From positions 107,960 through 171,959 of the forward strand of contig NZ_JAASTT010000004.1 of the NCBI RefSeq assembly GCF_014322795.1: a DNA stretch of 64,000 nt, in the 5' to 3' direction. The position numbers and the translations under genes are program-made. Shown here piece after piece: positions 59,245-64,000 of this stretch. The first letter of the stretch is position 1, and each line of letters starts with the position of its first letter. Below the pieces are notes generated by a model, which ran no database searches, was not told where the DNA came from, and was given only the letters and a program-made list of their open reading frames with translations. The stretch is from Paenilisteria portnoyi. Its GTDB lineage: Bacteria; Bacillota; Bacilli; Lactobacillales; Listeriaceae.

Positions 59245-61761
59245 TTACTCCGATTTAGCAGGCTTCGCTTTAGGTTTCGCCTTCGCTTTTGCCTTCGTAG
59301 CCGTTGTCGTCGTTTTCTTCTTAGCTACAGGAGCTTTCTTCTTCGCCTTCACCGTAACCGTCAACTCGCCAGCTTTAGTCCCAATAACGACCGTATCGCC
59401 AACCTTAACCGTTCCACGCAGCAACTCTTCCGACAAACGATCCTCCACATTTTTCTGGATTGCCCGTTTCAACGGACGCGCACCATACTCCGGATCATAA
59501 CCGTCCTTCGCAATTTTAGCCTTCGCACTCTCCGTCAAAGTCACATGGATATTACGTTCGCCAAGACGCTTCGTCAACTGTTCCGTAAGCAACGTCACGA
59601 TTTCTTTCAATTCCTTCTCATTTAGCGAATGGAAAACAATCGATTCATCAATCCGGTTAATAAACTCAGGACGGAACGCCTTTTTCAACTCTTGAAGCAT
59701 CCGGTGTTGCATCGCCTTATGATCCTTCGTCATATCAGAAACGTTGAAGCCAACCGATTTATCATCCTTCAACTCTTGCGCACCGATATTCGACGTCATA
59801 ATAATAACCGTATTTCGGAAATCAACAACCCGACCTTTAGAATCCGTCAAACGCCCGTCATCTAGCACTTGCAACAACATATTAAACACATCAGGATGCG
59901 CTTTTTCAATCTCATCTAAAAGTAGAACCGAGTAAGGTTTTTGGCGAATTTTCTCCGTCAACTGGCCGCCCTCTTCATAACCAACATAGCCTGGTGGAGC
60001 CCCAACAAGACGCGCCGTCGAGAATTTCTCCATATACTCCGACATATCAATCCGGATCATCGCTTCCTCGTCACCAAACATCGATTCGGCAACCGCACGC
60101 GCCAATTCCGTTTTACCAACACCAGTAGGTCCCAAGAAGATAAACGAACCAATCGGGCGCTTCGGATCCTTAAGCCCCGCACGCGCACGTCTCACAGCCA
60201 GAGAAACCGCCTTAACAGCTTCCTCTTGTCCAATCACACGCTTATGAAGAAGCGACTCCATATTCAGCAATTTATCCGTCTCGGTCTCACCCAGTTTCGT
60301 AACCGGAATCCCCGTCCAACTCGCCACAACCTCAGCAACAATCTCTTCCGTCACTTCACTATTATCCTGACCTTGTTTCGCATGCCAGTCCTTCTTCTTC
60401 TCCGTCAACTCACGTCTTAATCGCTGTTCCTTATCACGCAATGAAGCCGCCTTCTCAAACTCTTGACCTTGAACCGCCGCATCCTTCTCTTTTTTCAATT
60501 CCGCCAAATTCGATTCCATTTCCTTCACATTCGCAGGCGTCGTATAAGCCTTCAAACGTACCTTCGAACCCGCCTCATCAATCACGTCAATCGCTTTATC
60601 AGGCAAGAATCGATCCGAAATATACCGATCCGACAATCTAACTGCAGCCTCAACCGCAGCATCCGTAATCGCAACCCGGTGATGCGCCTCATAACGATCC
60701 CGAAGTCCCCGCAAAATTTGAATCGACTCATCCACAGTTGGCTCCTCCACACGAATCGGTTGGAAACGTCTTTCAAGCGCAGCATCCTTTTCAATATACT
60801 TCCGATACTCATCAAGCGTTGTCGCACCAATACATTGCAACTCACCACGAGCAAGCGACGGTTTCAAAATGTTCGATGCATCAATCGCACCTTCCGCGCC
60901 ACCCGCACCAATCAACGTATGCAATTCATCAATAAACAAAATAACATTTCCAGCTTGGCGAATCTCATCCATTACTTTTTTCAACCGATCCTCAAATTCA
61001 CCACGGTATTTCGTTCCAGCGACAACCGTCCCCATATCAAGCGTCATCACACGTTTTCCACGCAACGTTTCCGGCACCTCATTATGCACAATTTGTTGCG
61101 CCAAACCTTCCGCAATCGCCGTTTTACCAACACCAGGCTCCCCAATCAAAACTGGGTTATTCTTCGTCCGGCGACTAAGCACCTCAATCACACGTTGAAT
61201 CTCCTTCGAACGCCCAATCACAGGATCCAAATTCTCTTCCCGCGCAATCACTGTCAAGTCCCGCGCCAAGCTATCCAAAGTCGGCGTCGCTTGCGTATTC
61301 GTCGAACGACCAGAAGCCGCACCGTCCCCGCCACCAAGCAATTGCAAGACCTGCTGACGCGCCTTATTCAAGCTCACACCAAGATTTCCAAGCACACGAG
61401 CCGCAATTCCCTCACCTTCACGAATCAGGCCAAGCAAGATATGCTCCGTCCCAACATACGTATGGCCAAGCTTACGCGCCTCATCCATCGATAACTCAAT
61501 TACTTTTTTCGCACGCGGCGTATATTGAATCGTTTGAACAGCAGTTTCGCCCTCACCGATCAAAGTCTCTACTTCCTTTTGCACCTTGTCCGAACTAATT
61601 CCAAGCTCATATAACGCCTTCGCAGCGATACCCTCACCCTCACGAACCAATCCCAACAAAATATGTTCCGTTCCCAAATTGCTATGCTTCAATCTCATAG
61701 CCTCTTCCTGTGACAAAGCCAATACCTTCTGCGCTCTTTGCGTAAATCTTCCAAACATCAT
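59245..61761 (-). CDS. clpC: ClpC, AAA+ unfoldase of the ClpCP protease
   Basis: An 838-residue Hsp100: two N-domain Clp repeats ([20 protein letters not shown] and [20 protein letters not shown]), AAA1 with GEPGVGKTA, a middle domain with a UVR-like [20 protein letters not shown] segment, and AAA2 with [16 protein letters not shown]. It degrades arginine-phosphorylated proteins with ClpP and represses through CtsR turnover. The C-terminus ends in an unusual Lys/Ala/Thr-rich tail of about 30 residues ([19 protein letters not shown] and on). The start at 61761 (MMFGRF) follows GGAGGAGG. Confidence 0.97.
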   Translation of the reverse strand: MMFGRFTQRAQKVLALSQEEAMRLKHSNLGTEHILLGLVREGEGIAAKALYELGISSDKVQKEVETLIGEGETAVQTIQYTPRAKKVIELSMDEARKLGHTYVGTEHILLGLIREGEGIAARVLGNLGVSLNKARQQVLQLLGGGDGAASGRSTNTQATPTLDSLARDLTVIAREENLDPVIGRSKEIQRVIEVLSRRTKNNPVLIGEPGVGKTAIAEGLAQQIVHNEVPETLRGKRVMTLDMGTVVAGTKYRGEFEDRLKKVMDEIRQAGNVILFIDELHTLIGAGGAEGAIDASNILKPSLARGELQCIGATTLDEYRKYIEKDAALERRFQPIRVEEPTVDESIQILRGLRDRYEAHHRVAITDAAVEAAVRLSDRYISDRFLPDKAIDVIDEAGSKVRLKAYTTPANVKEMESNLAELKKEKDAAVQGQEFEKAASLRDKEQRLRRELTEKKKDWHAKQGQDNSEVTEEIVAEVVASWTGIPVTKLGETETDKLLNMESLLHKRVIGQEEAVKAVSLAVRRARAGLKDPKRPIGSFIFLGPTGVGKTELARAVAESMFGDEEAMIRIDMSEYMEKFSTARLVGAPPGYVGYEEGGQLTEKIRQKPYSVLLLDEIEKAHPDVFNMLLQVLDDGRLTDSKGRVVDFRNTVIIMTSNIGAQELKDDKSVGFNVSDMTKDHKAMQHRMLQELKKAFRPEFINRIDESIVFHSLNEKELKEIVTLLTEQLTKRLGERNIHVTLTESAKAKIAKDGYDPEYGARPLKRAIQKNVEDRLSEELLRGTVKVGDTVVIGTKAGELTVTVKAKKKAPVAKKKTTTTATKAKAKAKPKAKPAKSE

Positions 61762-61788
61762 GGTAGTTTCCTCCTCCAATTTTCGTAG

Positions 61789-62817
61789 CTAGTATGTATC
61801 CAAAATTTCTCGGATAGCCGCAGCCCGAATCACTTTTTCTTCCAATTCATTCATATCCCGCTGCGCAAACTTTCGCAAAAAAGCTGGTTGCGAAAATAAT
61901 ATCAGTTCATTGACCTTTTGACTAGGTATATGCTCAACATATCCCATCTGCACACCCAGCCGCAAATCAGAAATAGCGTCCGCAGCCTCTTTCTGCGCCA
62001 ATATCCGACTATGTTTCAACATCCCATATGCTCTGAAAATTCTGTCCTCCATCACAATATGAAATTTTTGTTTCAATTTGGTTCGGCAAACCCGCTCCTG
62101 CATAATTACCTGCTCCATCACATCCGACAAATCCTGTACAATCTCAAGCTCCGTCTTCCCTAATGTCACCTGATTTGAGATTTGAAAAATATTGCTCGCA
62201 GGCCGACTTCCCTCCCCATACATTCCTCTTACCACAAAACCGTACCTTCTAATCGCTTCTATCGTTTTTTGTAACTGCTTTGTTGCAACCAATCCCGGCA
62301 AATGCACCATCACAGAAGCCCTGAGACCCGTCCCAACATTCGTCACACACGTCGTCAAATACCCCAACCGCTTATCAAAAGCATAAGGCATCTTCCTCTC
62401 AAACGCATCATCCAATTTGAAAGCCTCATCCAACACCTGCTCCAACTGCAAGCCCGGCGCCAAACACTGAATCCGAATATGATCCTCCTCATTAAACATC
62501 ACACTCGCCTTTTCATCCCCACTAATCATCACCGCACCAAACTCATGCCGGCGCATCATCTCAGGACTAATCAAGTGACGTTCCACCAACATCCCGCGCT
62601 GCAACAACGACAAGTCCCCCATCTCAAGAAGCGGAAACTCCTCATCACCAAACACCTCACGAACCCGCTCCAGCAACTCCAATCCCGCACCAGAAAAGTT
62701 CCAGTCCTTAAAGTTCCGAGCCAACCTCACCCGCGAACTAATCACAACATCACTCTCCGGCCCATCCTTCATCAACCAAGAACTAAGCACCGGTTCAAAC
62801 AAATTCTCATTCCTCAT
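61789..62817 (-). CDS. mcsB: Protein-arginine kinase McsB
   Basis: A 342-residue guanidino kinase-like enzyme: SSRVRLARNF near 30, LTTCVTNVGTGLRASVMVHL near 160 with the catalytic Cys, and REGS-type loop GMYGEGSRPASN near 205. It phosphorylates arginines to mark proteins for ClpCP. The ATG at 62817 lies inside the end of mcsA, so the two are translationally coupled; an upstream frame start (62832) lacks support. Confidence 0.96.
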   Translation of the reverse strand: MRNENLFEPVLSSWLMKDGPESDVVISSRVRLARNFKDWNFSGAGLELLERVREVFGDEEFPLLEMGDLSLLQRGMLVERHLISPEMMRRHEFGAVMISGDEKASVMFNEEDHIRIQCLAPGLQLEQVLDEAFKLDDAFERKMPYAFDKRLGYLTTCVTNVGTGLRASVMVHLPGLVATKQLQKTIEAIRRYGFVVRGMYGEGSRPASNIFQISNQVTLGKTELEIVQDLSDVMEQVIMQERVCRTKLKQKFHIVMEDRIFRAYGMLKHSRILAQKEAADAISDLRLGVQMGYVEHIPSQKVNELILFSQPAFLRKFAQRDMNELEEKVIRAAAIREILDTY

Positions 62818-63316
62818 CCAAACCAGCCCCATCCTCTTTCAAAGCCTTAATCTGATCCCGAACAACCGCCGCCTCCTCAAAAGCCTCCTCAGCCACCAAA
62901 AGCACAATCCGGTCCTGCAATACCCGCAACTGCTCCTCCACCGCCAAAACTTCCTTCTCAGCCAGCGGAACCTTTCCGACGTGTCCCTTATTCCCATTCT
63001 GAGCCCGCTCCACCATCTGCATCACATTTTCCGCAAACTTATCATAACAATGCTCACAGCCCAATTTAGACGAATCCATCACCGCCTGCAAAGACATCCC
63101 ACAATACTCACATTCCAGCATCTCCACATCTTTTTCCGGCGACCGCTGCAACAAACTCAGAAAATCCACACTATTCTCAGCAACCTGCTCCTCCATATAA
63201 GCCATGCTCTGCCCCTCCGCACACCCCTTACACAAAAATACCGAGAAAGTCTGGTCATTAAACTCATGCCTAATTTCAATATTCGCCTCATTTTCACCGC
63301 AACTCTGACAAATCAT
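62807..63316 (-). CDS. mcsA: McsA, zinc-binding activator of McsB
   Basis: A 169-residue protein with CXXC pairs (MICQSCGENEA, LCKGCAEG, CEYCGMSLQ, CEHCYDKF) forming zinc sites, and a C-terminal UVR domain (LRVLQDRIVLLVAEEAFEEA). It activates McsB and senses thiol and metal stress. It begins 10 bp after ctsR. Confidence 0.96.
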   Translation of the reverse strand: MICQSCGENEANIEIRHEFNDQTFSVFLCKGCAEGQSMAYMEEQVAENSVDFLSLLQRSPEKDVEMLECEYCGMSLQAVMDSSKLGCEHCYDKFAENVMQMVERAQNGNKGHVGKVPLAEKEVLAVEEQLRVLQDRIVLLVAEEAFEEAAVVRDQIKALKEDGAGLDEE

Positions 63317-63326
63317 AAAACGCCTC

Positions 63327-63785
63327 CTACTCGTATTTCAACGCCTCAAGCATAGCCTCAAGCATCCGACTTCGAATAATATCACGCTCAGGTAAAGGCA
63401 ACGCAATCACATTCCGATCCATCGCAGCCAGCATCAAACGCGCCTCCCGTTTCGAAACAACCTCTTCCTCAAGCAACCTAAGCAAAACATCCTCCGCAAA
63501 ATTCTGCGACACCTTCTTCTCATGCACCATCACAATAATGGCATCCAACAACTGCAATTTATCATTCATCTTAACCTTAATAATCCTAATATAGCCGCCA
63601 CCGCCACGCTTACTCTCAACTAAATATCCACGTTCCATCGTAAAGCGCGTATTAATCACATAATTAATCTGGGACGGCACACACTGAAACTGATCCGCCA
63701 TCTCGCTTCGCTTAATCTCAACAGCCTCACTAGCTTCCAAAACCTGCTTCAAATAAGCCTCAATAATATCCGATATATTCTTCAT
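63327..63785 (-). CDS. ctsR: Class III heat-shock repressor CtsR
   Basis: A 152-residue winged-helix repressor: MKNISDIIEAYLKQVLEASE, the wing tip RGGGGYIRI, and the C-terminal McsB-responsive domain. It represses its own operon and other clp genes until heat releases it. The operator lies in the promoter just upstream (separate entry). Confidence 0.97.
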   Translation of the reverse strand: MKNISDIIEAYLKQVLEASEAVEIKRSEMADQFQCVPSQINYVINTRFTMERGYLVESKRGGGGYIRIIKVKMNDKLQLLDAIIVMVHEKKVSQNFAEDVLLRLLEEEVVSKREARLMLAAMDRNVIALPLPERDIIRSRMLEAMLEALKYE

Positions 63786-63813
63786 AAGGATGCACTCCTT
63801 TCACTCTACTGAC

Positions 63814-63830
63814 TTTGACTATTTTTGACT
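63814..63830 (-). promoter_or_regulatory. ctsR: CtsR operator
   Basis: Minus strand AGTCAAA AAT AGTCAAA, the tandem heptad recognised by CtsR, followed by a partial third GTCA. It overlaps the expected transcription start of the ctsR operon. Confidence 0.93.
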
Positions 63831-63833
63831 TTA

Positions 63834-63863
63834 ATTATACTAAAAAAAAGAGCCTAATTGCAA
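63834..63863 (-). promoter_or_regulatory. ctsR operon promoter
   Basis: Minus strand TTGCAA, 18 bp, TATAAT (63834-63839), directly upstream of the CtsR operator. Confidence 0.75.
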
Positions 63864-63876
63864 AGAATTAGCACTC

Positions 63877-63915
63877 AAAAAAATAAAACACCAAACATTA
63901 TCTCGTTTAGTGTTT
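63877..63915 (-). terminator. rRNA operon terminator
   Basis: AAACACTAAAC / GTTTGGTGTTT stem (63887-63897 with 63905-63915) followed by TATTTTTTT on the minus strand, after the 5S rRNA. Confidence 0.8.
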
Positions 63916-63929
63916 AAAATATGTACATT

Positions 63930-64000
63930 GCCCGGCGACGACCTACTCTCACAGGGGGAAGCCCCCTACTACCATCGGCGCTGAAAAGCTTAACTTCCGT
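63930..64000 (-). rRNA. rrf: 5S rRNA, 3' part
   Basis: Minus strand sequence entering at 64000 (ACGGAAGTTAAGCTTTTCAG, then CGCCGATGGTAGT...) and ending GTAGGTCGTCGCCGGGCA is the conserved 3' two-thirds of 5S rRNA. The rest of the rRNA operon is to the right of the window; the exact 3' end is uncertain by a few bases. Confidence 0.93.

Noticed and set aside
60463..61494. 343-codon plus-strand frame opposite clpC
   Set aside because: Same cause: an antisense shadow of a conserved gene with low-complexity Arg/Asn/Thr composition.

Overview
The window is chromosomal DNA of a low-GC Firmicute, most probably a Listeria species. The evidence is a flavin-based extracellular electron transfer locus (fmnB-pplA-ndh2-eetA-eetB-dmkB), the cluster ctsR-mcsA-mcsB-clpC-radA-yacL-ispD-ispF-gltX-cysE-cysS-mrnC-rlmB-rae1-sigH-rpmG-secE-nusG-rplK-rplA-rplJ-rplL-rsmC-rpoB-rpoC, and a rifampin phosphotransferase whose catalytic His falls at residue 825. 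As I recall the L. monocytogenes map, rpoBC and the str operon lie on opposite sides of the origin. Here they are only about 6 kb apart, which suggests another lineage of the genus. The species cannot be fixed from this window.

Layout. 1-5770: electron transfer genes; fmnB (cut by the window edge) and pplA are on the minus strand, ndh2 to dmkB on the plus strand. From 6061 to the end every gene is on the minus strand. 6061-10865: tuf, fusA, rpsG, rpsL. 11124-16777: an insert with an oligopeptide-binding lipoprotein, a PuuD-like amidase, a PBP2a-like class B transpeptidase and a FUSC-type membrane protein. 17300-24779: rpoC and rpoB. 25044-33781: a complete type II-A CRISPR-Cas locus (44 full repeats plus one degenerate repeat, long csn2, cas2, cas1, tracrRNA, cas9 of 1089 aa) lodged between rsmC and the rpoB promoter. 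33933-42926: rsmC, the L7/L12-L10-L1-L11 genes, two secreted unknowns, nusG, secE, rpmG, sigH, rae1, rlmB. 42942-45870: mrnC, cysS, cysE and their T-box leader. 45920-49286: a small secreted protein with a four-gene ABC cassette. 49407-63785: GNAT, gltX, ispF, ispD, yacL, radA, rph, an aldo/keto reductase, clpC and the CtsR regulon. 63930-64000: the 3' part of a 5S rRNA.

Working together. PplA is a flavinylated surface lipoprotein charged by FmnB and fed by the dedicated NADH dehydrogenase, EetA/EetB and a demethylmenaquinone branch. The CRISPR locus looks functional: Cas9 keeps both nuclease centres, the tracrRNA has a near-consensus promoter, a perfect 22-bp anti-repeat and a terminator, and the leader ends in the type II-A anchoring motif.

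The least explained signal is a set of intergenic structured repeats inside and beside the transcription and translation operons: rpoB-rpoC, rpsL-rpsG, fusA-tuf, three tandem copies after rpoC, one after rplL, one after dmkB, and one embedded in the cysES T-box leader. Copies keep their ends while their stem arms change in a compensatory way, and in the str operon the pairing is preserved by G-U wobbles only on the mRNA strand. I do not recognise a named family for them.
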